DNA from: Thermoleophilia bacterium
Lineage (GTDB): Bacteria > Actinomycetota > Thermoleophilia > Solirubrobacterales > 70-9
Assembly: GCA_016650125.1 (NCBI GenBank)
Contig: JAENWT010000012.1
Span: 20,904-84,903 of the forward strand
Length of the DNA stretch: 64,000 bases
Direction of reading: 5' to 3'
Shown piece after piece: positions 1 to 11,117 of the stretch (the first letter of the stretch is position 1; each line of letters opens with the position of its first letter). The translations under genes and the position numbers were made by a program. The notes under the pieces were generated by a model. That model did no database searches and was not told the origin of the DNA. It worked only from the letters and a program-made list of their open reading frames with translations.

Positions 1-362
1 TGGGTCAACCGGTTGGCAAGTTCACCGTCGTTGCTCAACAGGATGATCCCCGTCGAATCGGCATCGAGCCGACCGACCGGATAGAGCCGGGCGGAACTGT
101 CGACCAGGTCGACCACAGCGATGCGCTTGCCGGGCTCGTCGGCGGTCGAGATCACGTCGACCGGTTTGTTGACGACCCACACCTCGTGCCCCTCCGGCAC
201 CACCGCGTGCCCGTCGACCCGGATGTCCTGGCCGATCTCGACCCCGAATGCGGGGTCAGTCACCAGCTGGCCCTCGACCCGGACCCGGCCCGCGGCAATG
301 ATCACCTCGGCCTTGCGGCGCGAGGCGACTCCGGAATGGGCGAGGTACTTGGCGAGGCGCAT
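1..362 (-). CDS. rluB: RsuA/RluB-family rRNA pseudouridine synthase (3' end beyond window)
   Basis: The first 120 residues of a pseudouridine synthase that converts a uridine in rRNA, most likely 23S rRNA. An S4 RNA-binding domain opens the protein (MRLAKYLAHSGVASRRKAE), and the catalytic-loop motif GRLDADSTGIILLSNDGEL follows, its Asp being the family's nucleophile. The C-terminal half lies left of the window. It is downstream of scpB-scpA on the same strand, the usual actinobacterial scpA-scpB-rluB order. The product is firm; RluB rather than another RsuA-family member is inferred from gene order. Confidence 0.88.
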   Translation of the reverse strand, partial: MRLAKYLAHSGVASRRKAEVIIAAGRVRVEGQLVTDPAFGVEIGQDIRVDGHAVVPEGHEVWVVNKPVDVISTADEPGKRIAVVDLVDSSARLYPVGRLDADSTGIILLSNDGELANRLT

Positions 363-407
363 CGTCCAAACCTACGCCAACCACGAATCGCGGCCAGGTG
401 TCGGCCG

Positions 408-1010
408 TTACTGGTCGGCGCGCTGCTCGCCGGCCGCCAGCAGGCGCTCTCGGATCTCGCGCTCGTCTTCCGGGGTCGGGTCGAACTTGGTCGGATCCGG
501 CAAAGCGTCAACGCCTTCCAGGCCGAAAACTTTCTCGAAAAGCGCCGATGTCCGGTAGATCGTCGCGCCGAAACGCGACCGGCCCGATTCTTCGATCAGT
601 CCGCGCTCGCTGAGGCTGGTCACGGCTGATTCCGAAGAGACGCCTCTGATGCGCGCGATCTCCGGCCGGGCCACCGGCTGGAGGTAAGCGACGATCGAAA
701 GGGTCTCGGCCTGCGCCTGGGTGAGCGGTGGCGTGCGCGGAGCCGCCAGCAGCCGGCGGGCGGCGACTTCGGTCACCGGGTCCGTGGCCAGGATCAACCC
801 TTCGCCGACGCGGCGCAGGACAAGGCCCCGGCGCCCGGGCTCGAACTCGGCCTCGAGGATCCGGACGGCAGCCTGAATCTCTTCGAGCTCGACCTGACAG
901 GCATCGGCGAGTTCGATCTCGGTGACCGGATGGTTCGAGAGGAAAAGCAGCGCTTCGATGGTCCGGGCGAGTTCGGCGGTCTTCTCGGTGCTCAGCTGCT
1001 CGAGGCTCAC
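408..1010 (-). CDS. scpB: Segregation and condensation protein B
   Basis: A 200-residue ScpB, the kleisin-associated winged-helix subunit of the SMC-ScpA-ScpB condensin that compacts and segregates the chromosome. It shows the two winged-helix domains of the family: the N-terminal half begins with an IEALLFLSNHPV-type helix and the second half holds LSIVAYLQPVARPEIARIRGV. Its ATG overlaps the scpA stop by 4 bp, so the two are translationally coupled. Length is normal for the family. Confidence 0.93.
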   Translation of the reverse strand: MSLEQLSTEKTAELARTIEALLFLSNHPVTEIELADACQVELEEIQAAVRILEAEFEPGRRGLVLRRVGEGLILATDPVTEVAARRLLAAPRTPPLTQAQAETLSIVAYLQPVARPEIARIRGVSSESAVTSLSERGLIEESGRSRFGATIYRTSALFEKVFGLEGVDALPDPTKFDPTPEDEREIRERLLAAGEQRADQ

Positions 1011-1765
1011 GCGGTCTGCCTCAGCTCTGTTGTGGCAAGGCTGCGGCGCACGGTGATCGGCCCGCAGATCTCCGGCTGCTCCCAGTCGGCCTCGCCCCTG
1101 TTGTAGAGGTCGAGCAGGGCCAGGATCGTGACCGCCTGGGTGAGCCGGTCCTCCTGGCCGAATTGCTCGTCGAAATCGAAGCCGGACCGGTTCGTGAGGA
1201 CAGAACGCAGGACCGAGAGCCGCCGCTGGAGCGAGACGGTGGTCCGGAGGTGGGAGAGGTCGGGCCGTGGCGGCGGTTCGAGCAGATCACCCATGGCCGC
1301 GGCCAGCTGATCCGGGTCGTAAACCGCCTCGGCGGTCTCGACGGCCACCCGGCGAAGTTCCAGCGGCAGCGGCGCCGAGCGGTAGAGGTAGCCGCGCTGG
1401 CTCTCGAAGTGGTCGGCGAGGACCCGGCCCGCATCGCGGTAGCGCCGGTATTCGAGCATGCGCGCGACCAGTTCCTCGACCGCTTCGGCCGGCTCCATCT
1501 CGGAGAACTCCTCTTCGGCCCCGGGCAGCATGAGCCGGGACTTGAGCTCGAGCAACGAGGCGACCAGGACCAGGAACTCGGTTGCGACCTCGAGCTCCAT
1601 CTCGCCTTCTTCTTCGAGCTTGGCCACGTAGCTGGCGACGATCTCGCCGAGCTCGACTTCGAGCAGGCTGACTTCCTCACGCAAGACGATGCTGAGCAGC
1701 AAGTCGAAGGGACCGACAAAGACATCAAGGTCGAGGTCGAGGTCCAAATCCAGTCTGGAAGCCAC
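1007..1765 (-). CDS. scpA: Segregation and condensation protein A
   Basis: A 252-residue kleisin that bridges the SMC heads. The family signature VFVGPFDLLLSIVLREEV lies at residues 15-32, followed by a conserved region around ASLLELKSRLMLPG. The first residues are an odd Leu-Asp run (LDLDLDLDLD) written by a short GACCTC-type tandem repeat just after the start codon. The true start could lie slightly downstream of this run. Followed by scpB with a 4-bp overlap. Confidence 0.92.
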   Translation of the reverse strand: MASRLDLDLDLDLDVFVGPFDLLLSIVLREEVSLLEVELGEIVASYVAKLEEEGEMELEVATEFLVLVASLLELKSRLMLPGAEEEFSEMEPAEAVEELVARMLEYRRYRDAGRVLADHFESQRGYLYRSAPLPLELRRVAVETAEAVYDPDQLAAAMGDLLEPPPRPDLSHLRTTVSLQRRLSVLRSVLTNRSGFDFDEQFGQEDRLTQAVTILALLDLYNRGEADWEQPEICGPITVRRSLATTELRQTA

Positions 1766-1811
1766 GAGAACAGGGTAAAGGGGTGGCCGGTCGGCATTCG
1801 GCCGATTTACG

Positions 1812-2804
1812 CTATTTGCGGGGTGCGCTGACGCCCATCGCCGCGCGCACGTCGCTCAGCGTCTTCGATGCGAGATCACGGGCCTGTTCCGCCCCGCGCT
1901 CGAGGATCGCCTCGATCGCGCCTTCGTCGGCGCGGATCTCCGGGTAAGCCGCCTGGACCGGTGCCAGAAATTCAACCACCGATTCGGCAACGGCCTTCTT
2001 GAAGTCACCGTACCCCGCGCCTTCGAATTCAGCTTCGATCTCCGCCTCGGTCTTGCCGGTCGCCACCGAATGGATGCCGATCAGGTTGGTGATTCCCTCC
2101 TTGCCTTCACCGCGCCGGACCTCCCGTCCGGAATCGGTGACGGCACTGCCGAACTTCTTGCGGATCGCCTTCTCGTCGTCGAGCACGTAGACCCGGCCGG
2201 AGTCGGAGCCGAGGGTGGTCGACATCTTGTTGGTGGGCTCCTGCAGGTCCATGACCCGCGCCCCGACCTCGGGGATCCGATATTCGGGCACGACCAGCGT
2301 CTTGCCGAAGCGTTCGTTGAAGCGCCGCGCGATCTCGCGCATCAGCTCGACGTGCTGGACCTGGTCATCTCCGACCGGCACCTCCTGGGCCCGGTACGCA
2401 AGTACGTCGGCCGCCATCAGCACCGGGTAGAAGAACAGGCCGGCCGAAACGAGCTCTTTTTGTTTGGCCGACTTCTCTTTGAACTGCGTCATCCGGTTGA
2501 GGTCGCCGTGGGCGGTGACGCTGCCCAGCAGCCACGAAAGCTCGGTGTGTTCGTGTACGTCCGACTGCCGGAACAGCACGCAGCGATTGGGGTCGAGGCC
2601 GGCCGCGAGGAGGATCGCGGTCGTGTCGTACAGCCGGTCACGCAATTCCTTCGGGTCGTAAGTGACGGTGATCGCGTGCAGATCGACGATGCAGAAAATA
2701 GCCGGATCGCCCCGGTCCTGACCCTCGACGTACTGCCGAATAGCCCCGATGTAGTTACCAAGGTGCTTCCTGCCGGTGGGTTGTATGCCCGAAAAGATCC
2801 GCAT
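1812..2804 (-). CDS. trpS: Tryptophanyl-tRNA synthetase
   Basis: A class I aminoacyl-tRNA synthetase charging tRNA-Trp. The protein opens MRIFSGIQPTGRKHLGNY, where HLGN is the HIGH-type ATP motif. A KMSKS-type loop reads NKMSTT. I chose the ATG at 2804 because bacterial TrpS normally starts at MRIFSG; an upstream in-frame ATG at 2834 would add ten residues. No strong ribosome-binding site is visible for either start. About 330 residues, the normal length. Confidence 0.94.
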   Translation of the reverse strand: MRIFSGIQPTGRKHLGNYIGAIRQYVEGQDRGDPAIFCIVDLHAITVTYDPKELRDRLYDTTAILLAAGLDPNRCVLFRQSDVHEHTELSWLLGSVTAHGDLNRMTQFKEKSAKQKELVSAGLFFYPVLMAADVLAYRAQEVPVGDDQVQHVELMREIARRFNERFGKTLVVPEYRIPEVGARVMDLQEPTNKMSTTLGSDSGRVYVLDDEKAIRKKFGSAVTDSGREVRRGEGKEGITNLIGIHSVATGKTEAEIEAEFEGAGYGDFKKAVAESVVEFLAPVQAAYPEIRADEGAIEAILERGAEQARDLASKTLSDVRAAMGVSAPRK

Positions 2805-2869
2805 CTCGGCGGAGGATATTGCAAGCCAAACCACGTACCGCTCACGGGTAAGCCTTTCACTGCAGCAAA

Positions 2870-2900
2870 CGCCGAGATTTCCCAGTTGGGAAATCCGGCG
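2870..2900 (-). terminator. Strong hairpin after the acyl-CoA dehydrogenase gene
   Basis: A perfect 9-bp stem (GATTTCCCA / TGGGAAATC, 2-base loop) extended by CGCCG/CGGCG arms. It sits right after the stop of the dehydrogenase gene and before trpS. Only a short T tract follows on the minus strand, so termination is likely but not certain. Confidence 0.6.
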
Positions 2901-2902
2901 CC

Positions 2903-4069
2903 TTATGCCAGGGACCTCGCGATGACCACGCGCTGGATCTCGTTCGTGCCTTCGTAGATCTGGGTCAGCTTGGCGTCGCGCATCATGCGTTCGACGGGGT
3001 ATTCCTTGACGTATCCGTAGCCGCCGAGCACCTGGACCGCCTCGACCGTGACCTCCATCGCGACGTCCGAGGCGAAGAGCTTGGCCATGGCCGAGTACTT
3101 GCCGAGTGCCGGATGGCTGGACTGGGCCATCGCGGCCGCCCGGTAAAGCAGCTCCCGGGCCGCGGCCGTCTTGGTCTCCATGTCGGCCAGCTTGAACTGG
3201 ATTCCCTGGAGCTGGTTGATCGGCTTGCCGAAGGCGATGCGCTCCTTGGCGTAGTCGGCCGCGTAATCAGTGGCGCCCTGGGCGATGCCGAGTGCCTGGG
3301 CACCGACGCCGAGCCGGGACCGGTCGAGCGTCTGCATGGCGACGATGAAGCCCTTGTTTGCTTCGCCAATCACGTTCTCGTCGGGCACGAATACGTCTTC
3401 GTAGAGGGGCTGGCCGGTCGGTGAGCCCTTCATGCCCATCTTGTGTTCGAGAGCGTCGATGCTGAAACCTTCGGAATCGGCCTCGACCGCGAAGGCGGTG
3501 ATTCCGCGCGAGTACTTCACGTCCGGATCGGTGACCGCGAAAGTCGAATACATGTCGGCGACGCCGGAGTTGGAGATCCAGTTCTTGGCGCCGTTGAGGA
3601 TCCAGCCGCCTTCGGTCTTGACCGCCCGGGTGCGCATGGCGCCGGGATCTGAGCCGGCCTCGGGCTCTGAGAGGGCGAAAGCACCGAGCCACTCGCCACT
3701 CGCCATCTTCGGCAGCATCCGGTCCTTCAGCTCGTCTGTTCCGAAGAGCTTGATCGGCAGCGAAGCGAGGTCCTGGACGGCCAGCATCAGGGAAGACGAG
3801 GCGCAGCCCTTGGCGATCTCCTCGATCGCGGCGACCAGCATGATCTCTCCGGTGCCGGTGCCGCCGTACTCCTCTTCGAACGGCAGGCCGAAGATGTCGT
3901 GGTCGGCGAACAGCTCGCGGATGTCCTGCGGAAACTCACCGGTCGCGTCGATCTCCGCGGCCCGCGGGGTGACCTTCTCGACGACCATCTGACGGATCAC
4001 CTCGAGGAAATCGAGCTGTTCCCGGGTCAGTCCGTACTGAGGGGCTGTTTCAACCGGCATTGTCTGCAC
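2903..4069 (-). CDS. Acyl-CoA dehydrogenase
   Basis: A 388-residue FAD-dependent acyl-CoA dehydrogenase that forms the 2,3-enoyl-CoA in fatty or branched acyl-CoA breakdown. The flavin-binding stretch ALSEPEAGSDPGAM and the C-terminal signature IYEGTNEIQR, whose Glu is the catalytic base in short/medium-chain members, are both present. Length is typical. The substrate chain length cannot be read from the sequence. It stands alone between gcvPB and trpS. Confidence 0.92.
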   Translation of the reverse strand: MQTMPVETAPQYGLTREQLDFLEVIRQMVVEKVTPRAAEIDATGEFPQDIRELFADHDIFGLPFEEEYGGTGTGEIMLVAAIEEIAKGCASSSLMLAVQDLASLPIKLFGTDELKDRMLPKMASGEWLGAFALSEPEAGSDPGAMRTRAVKTEGGWILNGAKNWISNSGVADMYSTFAVTDPDVKYSRGITAFAVEADSEGFSIDALEHKMGMKGSPTGQPLYEDVFVPDENVIGEANKGFIVAMQTLDRSRLGVGAQALGIAQGATDYAADYAKERIAFGKPINQLQGIQFKLADMETKTAAARELLYRAAAMAQSSHPALGKYSAMAKLFASDVAMEVTVEAVQVLGGYGYVKEYPVERMMRDAKLTQIYEGTNEIQRVVIARSLA

Positions 4070-4076
4070 CGCTTCC

Positions 4077-4094
4077 TTGCCCGGCGGCGGGCAA
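4077..4094 (-). terminator. Hairpin between gcvPB and the dehydrogenase gene
   Basis: A 7-bp stem (TTGCCCG / CGGGCAA) lies 28 bp past the gcvPB stop. On the plus strand it is followed by a T run, on the minus strand it is not. It may end the gcv transcript, but the direction of any termination is unclear. Confidence 0.35.
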
Positions 4095-4121
4095 TAGATC
4101 GTTTTTCAAAGCCACGGAAAT

Positions 4122-5638
4122 TTACCGGGGCTGGCGAATCACGGGCCGGCGGGTGGCGCCGACCTCGTCGAGCCGGCGCACCGGCGTCGTGTAAGGCGCG
4201 TTGGTGGCGATGCCGGGATCCGACTCCGCCTCTTCGAGGATCTTCTCGATCGCATCGGCAAACTCATCCAGATGTTCCTTGGCTTCGGTCTCGACCGGCT
4301 CGACCATGAGCGCCTCGTCGACCAGCAGCGGGAAGTAGACGGTCGGCGGATGGAAGCCGAAGTCGAGCAGTCGCTTGGCGAGATCCAGGGTCTTGATGCC
4401 GAGTTCCTTCTTCATCGGCGCGCCGGAGAGGACGAACTCGTGCATGCAGTGGCGGTCGAAAGCGACCGGCAGGTATTTGCCGGCGCGGCCTTCGGACAGG
4501 CGGTGCTTCAGATAATTGGCGTTCAGTACCGCAAGGCGCGAAGCCTCGGAAAGCCCGTCACCGCCCAGGCTGAGGATGTACGCGTAGGAGCGCACGAAGA
4601 CGCCGAAGTTGCCCTGGAAGCCACGCATGCGGCCGACCGACTTCGGCCGGTCGTAGTCCAGGTCGAAGAACTCGTCCCAGCCCTCGCGCTCCGCCTTGAC
4701 CACCTGCGGTCTCGGAATGAACGGCTCGACCCGGTCGGAGACGGCGATCGGCCCGGCTCCCGGTCCACCACCGCCGTGTGGCTGGGAGAACGACTTGTGG
4801 AGGTTGACGTGGACGATGTCGAAGCCCATGTCGCCTGGCCGCGCCTGGCCCATGATCGCGTTCAGGTTGGCGCCGTCGTAATAGAGCAGGCCGCCTGCCT
4901 CGTGGACCAGTGAAGCCATCTCGGCGATGTTCTCGTCGAAGACCCCGAGCGTGTTCGGGTTGGTCAGCATCAGGCAGGCGACGTCGTCGTCGATCTTCGA
5001 GCGCAGGTCGTCCATGTCGACGCCGCCGGTCTCGTTGGTCGCGACCTTGACGACCTCGTAACCGGCCATCGACACCGACGCCGGGTTGGTGCCGTGCGCG
5101 GTGTCCGGGGTCAGGACCTTGGTCGGATGCCGACCCTTGTCCTTGTGGTAGGCCCGGGTCAGCAGGAGACCGGCGAGCTCGCCCTGGGAGCCGGCCGAAG
5201 GCTGGAGGCTCACGGTCGGCAGGCCGCAGATCTCGCTCAGCGATTCCTGGAGCAGGTACATCAGCTCGAGCGCGCCCTGCGCGTCAGCCGGATCGGTCGC
5301 CGGGTGGAGCCGGGCGTGACCAGGCAGCGCCGCGACCCGTTCGTTCAGGCGCGGGTTGTACTTCATGGTGCAGGAGCCGAGCGGGTAGAAACCCGTGTCG
5401 AGGTCGAAATTGCGGCGGGAGATCCGGTTGTAGTGCCGGATGATCTCTGGCTCGGAGACCTCGGGCAGCTCGGCCGGCGTCTCGCGCAGCAGGTGCGACG
5501 GGATCAGCTCTTCGATCGGTGTCTCTTCGACGCCTGATGGCGGCAACTGCGCGGCGCGGCGTCCGGGGACCGACTTCTCGTAGATCGTCACGGCGCGGTC
5601 GGCCTGCTGCGGGGTCTCGGTGAGGGTGGCTGCGTCGC

Positions 5639-5642
<4 letters not shown>
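4122..5642 (-). CDS. gcvPB: Glycine dehydrogenase (decarboxylating) subunit 2
   Basis: The C-terminal half of the split P-protein of the glycine cleavage system. It carries the pyridoxal-phosphate lysine (K283) in HVNLHKSFSQPHGGGGPG, the cofactor-binding hallmark. With GcvPA it decarboxylates glycine and passes the aminomethyl group to the lipoyl arm of GcvH. 506 residues, normal for the two-subunit form. Its ATG overlaps the gcvPA stop by 4 bp. Confidence 0.96.
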
Positions 5643-7087
<1,445 letters not shown>

Positions 7088-7091
7088 GCGA

Positions 7092-7484
7092 CTACTCCAG
7101 CGAGGCGGTGTAGGCGGCGGCGTCCATCAGCTGGTCGGCTTCGGACGGGTCGGTCAGGCGAACCTTGACCAGCCAGCCGGTCTCATATGAGTCGGCGTTG
7201 ATCGCTTCTGGTGCGTCGGCCAGGGTCTCGTTGACCGCGATCACTTCGCCGGAGACCGGTGCGATCACGTCGGAGACGGCCTTGACCGACTCGACCTCCG
7301 CGTAGGGCTGGTCCTTGGTGATTTCAGCGCCGACCTCGGGACCGTCGTAGAAGACGACCTCGCCGAGGGAGTCCTGGGCGTACCAGGTGATCCCCAGGGT
7401 GGCTTCACCGCCCTCGATCCGGGCCCAGTCGTGCTCCGGGTGGTAACGCAGGTTTTCGGGGTAATTCGGCTCGGACAAGATCAT
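7092..7484 (-). CDS. gcvH: Glycine cleavage system H protein
   Basis: A 130-residue lipoyl carrier protein. The lipoylated lysine is K68 in YAEVESVKAVSDV. It shuttles the aminomethyl group from the P-protein to the T-protein. The ATG overlaps the gcvT stop by 4 bp. Confidence 0.96.
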   Translation of the reverse strand: MILSEPNYPENLRYHPEHDWARIEGGEATLGITWYAQDSLGEVVFYDGPEVGAEITKDQPYAEVESVKAVSDVIAPVSGEVIAVNETLADAPEAINADSYETGWLVKVRLTDPSEADQLMDAAAYTASLE

Positions 7485-8566
7485 TTCTCCTTGGGATAAA
7501 GGGGCTTGGAGCTTACGCGGGCCGGACGACGCTTCCCGCGCACGTCTATTTCGACTTCGGTACCGGGTTCGGCGAGGTCAGACCGAACGTAAGCCATGCC
7601 GATGCCGCTGTCCAGCGACGGTGAGAAGGTTCCGCTCGAGACCTCGCCGACGACCTCGTCGCCGATCATCACCGGATTTCCCTGGCGCGGGATCCCCGGG
7701 CCTTCGATCACGAACGGCGCCAGCTTCTCGTCGGTGCCGTTGGCGCGCAGCACCGCGACCTTGTCGCAGCCGATGAAGCCCGTGGCCTCCTTGCAGGCCC
7801 AGCCGAGCCCGGCCGAGATCGGGTCGATGTCGGTCGAAAGGTCGTTGCCATGAAGGTGGAAGCAGACTTCGAGGCGCAGGGTGTCGCGGGCGCCGAGTCC
7901 GCAGGGGACGACGCCGGCGTCGACCAGCTCCATCCAAATTGCCGGAGCGATCTCGGGATCGACCAGCAGCTCCACCCCGTCCTCGCCCGTGTAGCCGGTG
8001 CCGCAGACGAGAGCCGGCTTGCGGCCAACCTGCTGGGCGAGCACGCCCATGCGTGGCGGCAGTTCGATGTGAAGCTGGTCCCTGACGATCTGGCGGGCGT
8101 GCGGCCCCTGGACGGCGAGCATCGCGTAGCCGCTGCTCGCGTCCCGCACGTAGACGTCGAAGTCGGGAGCGTGCCGGCCGAACTGCTCGAGGTCCACCTC
8201 ATGGTTGCCGGCGTTGGTGATGATCAGGTAACGGTCGTTGGCCAGCCGGTAGACGAAAAGGTCGTCGATGACGCCTGCTTCTTCGTTCAGCAGGCACGAA
8301 TACTGGGCCCCTCCAATATCGATCTTCGAGACGTCGTTGGTGACCAGGCGCTGAAGATAGGCCAGTGAACCGGGGCCTTCGACCTCGATCTCACCCATGT
8401 GCGAGGTGTCGAAGATGCCGGCGTGAGTGCGCACGGCGATGTGCTCTTCCTTGATTCCGTCGTACGAAACGGGCATCATCCATCCGGAAAAGGGAACCAT
8501 CTTCGCCCCGGCCTCAACGTGTGTGTCAAAGAGGGATGTACGGCATTCGGTTTGAGCAGTCGTCAC
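7481..8566 (-). CDS. gcvT: Aminomethyltransferase (glycine cleavage T protein)
   Basis: A 361-residue folate-dependent T-protein that transfers the one-carbon unit from aminomethyl-GcvH to tetrahydrofolate and releases ammonia. Family stretches include [13 protein letters not shown] near the N terminus and [15 protein letters not shown]. First gene of the gcvT-gcvH-gcvPA-gcvPB operon. Confidence 0.96.
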   Translation of the reverse strand: MTTAQTECRTSLFDTHVEAGAKMVPFSGWMMPVSYDGIKEEHIAVRTHAGIFDTSHMGEIEVEGPGSLAYLQRLVTNDVSKIDIGGAQYSCLLNEEAGVIDDLFVYRLANDRYLIITNAGNHEVDLEQFGRHAPDFDVYVRDASSGYAMLAVQGPHARQIVRDQLHIELPPRMGVLAQQVGRKPALVCGTGYTGEDGVELLVDPEIAPAIWMELVDAGVVPCGLGARDTLRLEVCFHLHGNDLSTDIDPISAGLGWACKEATGFIGCDKVAVLRANGTDEKLAPFVIEGPGIPRQGNPVMIGDEVVGEVSSGTFSPSLDSGIGMAYVRSDLAEPGTEVEIDVRGKRRPARVSSKPLYPKEK

Positions 8567-8868
8567 CGAACCAGCTTAAGGGACCGCAAGGTCCGGCGAA
8601 GATCAGAAGGATTCAGGACCGTTACACAATCAAGGGGAGAATCACCAAGGCCTTCATTCGGCAGGGTTGGCGAATCCCACTTACCAAGACGAAGCGCTGC
8701 CGGACATCGGAACACCGAGCAGCTCATTCACGCTGAACTGGGTCGCCCCGCAGTAGGCGGACGAACTACCGAGATCCGGAAAGTGGCCATATATCGCTCA
8801 CTATCCGGATCTCGACGACTTGAGGCACCCGAGACTCGGCCTTTCCACGGAACGTAAGTGGGTGGTGC
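8567..8868. other. ftsZ-gcvT intergenic region
   Basis: No convincing gene. It must hold the gcv promoter and leader. A small stem GGACC-GCAA-GGTCC lies at 8581-8594 close to the gcvT start. I looked for glycine riboswitch core motifs on the minus strand and did not find them. Confidence 0.6.
8771..8813 (-). terminator. Perfect inverted repeat downstream of ftsZ
   Basis: Ten-base perfect arms (GAGATCCGGA at 8771-8780 and TCCGGATCTC at 8804-8813) enclose a 23-base loop 56 bp past the ftsZ stop. No T run follows, so it may be a Rho-assisted terminator, a processing site or a protein-binding site. Confidence 0.45.
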
Positions 8869-9948
8869 TCAGTCGCGAAGGAACGGCGGTACTTCTATGT
8901 CGCTGTCGCCTACCCGGAGGTTGCTGAGATCTGAATCGTCTCCGGCAACACGCTTGCGGCTTTCGTAGCGGCGGCGCACCCTCTGCGGTGAGCGGGCAAG
9001 TAGTTCGAATCCTTCGAACCCGGTGGCGATGACTGTTACCCGTACCTCGTCCACCATCGACTGGTCAACGACCGAGCCGAAGATGATGTTGGCGTTGGGG
9101 TCGGCCTCTTCCTGGATGAGCTGCGCCGCTTCGTTGACTTCGAAGAGCCCCAGTTCCTCCGGACCGGTGATGTTCAGCAGCATGCCGGTGGCACCCTTGA
9201 TCGATTCCTCGATCAGCGGTGACGTGATCGCGGCCTTGGCGGCGTCGATCGCGCGGTTCTCGCCCTGACCGGCTCCGACGCCCATGAGCGCCGAGCCGGC
9301 GTCGCGCATGATCGTGCGCACGTCGGCGAAGTCGAGGTTGATCAGTCCGGGAATGGTGATCAGGTCGGTGATGCCCTGGACGCCCTGGCGCAGGATGTCG
9401 TCGGCCATCTTGAACGCGTCGAGGACGCTGGTCCGGCGTTCGACCGCCTGAAGCAGCTTCTCGTTCGGAACGATGATCAGCGTGTCGACGTGGTTGCGCA
9501 GCTTCTCGATGCCTTCCATAGCGTTCTGCATGCGCTTCTTGCCTTCGAACTCGAAGGGCTTGGTGACGGCGCCCACGGTGAGCGCACCGATCTCTTCCTT
9601 GGCGATCTCGGCGATGATCGGTGCGGAACCGGTGCCGGTTCCTCCGCCCTCGCCGGCCGTCACGAAGACCATGTCGGCGCCCTTGAGCGCCTCCTTGATC
9701 TCGTCACGGGTCTCGGCCGCGGCGCCCGCGCCGATCTCCGGCCGGCCGCCGGCTCCGAGGCCGCGGGTCAGTTCCTGTCCAATTGAAATTTTGATGTCGG
9801 CGTCGCAGGCCTGCAGGGCCTGGGCGTCAGTGTTGACCGCGATGAACTCGACGCCGCGTACTCCTGCGTCGACCATGCGACTGACTGCGTTGGTACCGCC
9901 GCCGCCGCATCCGACGACTTTGATGACCGCTAGGTAAGTGGTTTCCAT
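8869..9948 (-). CDS. ftsZ: Cell division GTPase FtsZ
   Basis: The tubulin homologue that forms the division ring. The GTP-binding signature GGGTGTG is at residues 101-107. The C-terminal peptide [10 protein letters not shown], which docks membrane tethers and SepF/FtsA-type partners, is intact. 359 residues, slightly short because of a compact linker. It is separated from ftsQ by 338 bp, so it probably has its own promoter. Confidence 0.97.
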   Translation of the reverse strand: METTYLAVIKVVGCGGGGTNAVSRMVDAGVRGVEFIAVNTDAQALQACDADIKISIGQELTRGLGAGGRPEIGAGAAAETRDEIKEALKGADMVFVTAGEGGGTGTGSAPIIAEIAKEEIGALTVGAVTKPFEFEGKKRMQNAMEGIEKLRNHVDTLIIVPNEKLLQAVERRTSVLDAFKMADDILRQGVQGITDLITIPGLINLDFADVRTIMRDAGSALMGVGAGQGENRAIDAAKAAITSPLIEESIKGATGMLLNITGPEELGLFEVNEAAQLIQEEADPNANIIFGSVVDQSMVDEVRVTVIATGFEGFELLARSPQRVRRRYESRKRVAGDDSDLSNLRVGDSDIEVPPFLRD

Positions 9949-10286
9949 CTCCCGATCCGAATCCGGTTGAGGTGAGCTAAAGCCTTGGTTGACTGAATGA
10001 GTTGAAGTGAAGCGTGAGTTTGAGTTGAAGCTTCCCGACGGCTGAGCCTGTATCCCCGGTTAAGGGTTGACGAACTGGCCCGAGTATCGGAAATTGCGCT
10101 CAACGTAAGGCATTTTGGCACGTCTGTCAACGCCCCGCAGGCCATCCTGCAGGCCATAGTCTCGACCCTGACCTGAGGGTTTCCGAAGGGTCAAGCTCTG
10201 ATCGAGGGTGAAGGATGACGTACAAATGCGGTGCACCTGCCCCGTCTGGAAAGCGTGGCTCTATGCCGATTGCCGGACGACGACGC
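9949..10286. other. ftsQ-ftsZ intergenic region
   Basis: No credible coding frame. Presumably carries the ftsZ promoter and leader; I could not assign boxes with confidence. Confidence 0.5.
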
Positions 10287-11117
10287 CTACCCGGTGGGCG
10301 GGACCGTTTCAGGCACCTCCGGAACCGCTTCCGGCTCGGGTTCGAGCGCCTCCGGACCCCTGACAGCCGGCCGCCGCGGAACCGAAAGGTCTACATAACT
10401 CGCGTCGTAAAGGTCCGGGTCGGCGATCACGGAGGCCGCCGCGCGCCACTTTTGGTCGGCTTTCGAGGCGTCGCCGAACAGCAAAACGAGCCCGTTCGAG
10501 AGGGTCACCTCGACCCCGTCCTTGCCGAAGTCGCTCTGGATGACATAGGACCTCAACTCAGTCGGCACCGCTCCGAGCACGAGGGCCTGGACCATCATCC
10601 GCCCCTCGAGCTGGTCTCCGGCCGGGGGGTCGCCGGCCCCGATCTTCGGCAGGTCTTCCGTCCCCTGGCCCGCGGTGCCGAGAACTGTGCCGTCGGTCGC
10701 GATCAACAGCGCGTCCGTGCCGATCCGTAAGACCGAACCGTTGCTGCGCTGGTCGAGGTTCACCGTCGCCTTGTGCGGAAAGCTTGCCTCGATGGTTGCC
10801 GAGCGGACCCGCGGGAAACGAGCCAGCTCCTCGTCCAGAAGTTCCGGCTTGAGGTGGAGCGTCGTCATCTCCCCTGCCGCAACTTCCACAGCGCTCTGGA
10901 TCTGCTTGCCCTCCTCGGTATCCGTGGTGACCCCCTTTACCTGGAGGTCCCGGATCTCGACGAGGGACGAATCGCGGAACCAGTACTGATACCCGGCGTA
11001 AAGTCCGACGCCGGCCAGGAGCAAAAGGATTGCCAGGATCGTGAACCTGCGGCGGCGCCGTTCGCGCCCGCGGGCGAGCTCGGCGGTGTGCTGGACCGGT
11101 GACTTACGCCTGGCCAC
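10287..11117 (-). CDS. ftsQ: Cell division protein FtsQ/DivIB
   Basis: A 276-residue bitopic protein: a basic cytoplasmic N-terminus (GRERRRRRF), one membrane segment (about residues 26-44), then a POTRA domain beginning VEIRDLQVKGV and a beta domain. It links early and late divisome proteins in the periplasmic space. The tail is Pro/Glu-rich. Its start overlaps the murB stop by 14 bp. Confidence 0.88.
   Translation of the reverse strand: MARRKSPVQHTAELARGRERRRRRFTILAILLLLAGVGLYAGYQYWFRDSSLVEIRDLQVKGVTTDTEEGKQIQSAVEVAAGEMTTLHLKPELLDEELARFPRVRSATIEASFPHKATVNLDQRSNGSVLRIGTDALLIATDGTVLGTAGQGTEDLPKIGAGDPPAGDQLEGRMMVQALVLGAVPTELRSYVIQSDFGKDGVEVTLSNGLVLLFGDASKADQKWRAAASVIADPDLYDASYVDLSVPRRPAVRGPEALEPEPEAVPEVPETVPPTG

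Noticed and set aside
1163..1831. Long plus-strand reading frame opposite scpA
   Set aside because: High-GC antisense shadow of a well-supported gene; no family resemblance.
8567..8868. Glycine riboswitch upstream of gcvT
   Set aside because: The expected conserved core blocks of the glycine aptamer are not present on the minus strand; only small stems are seen.
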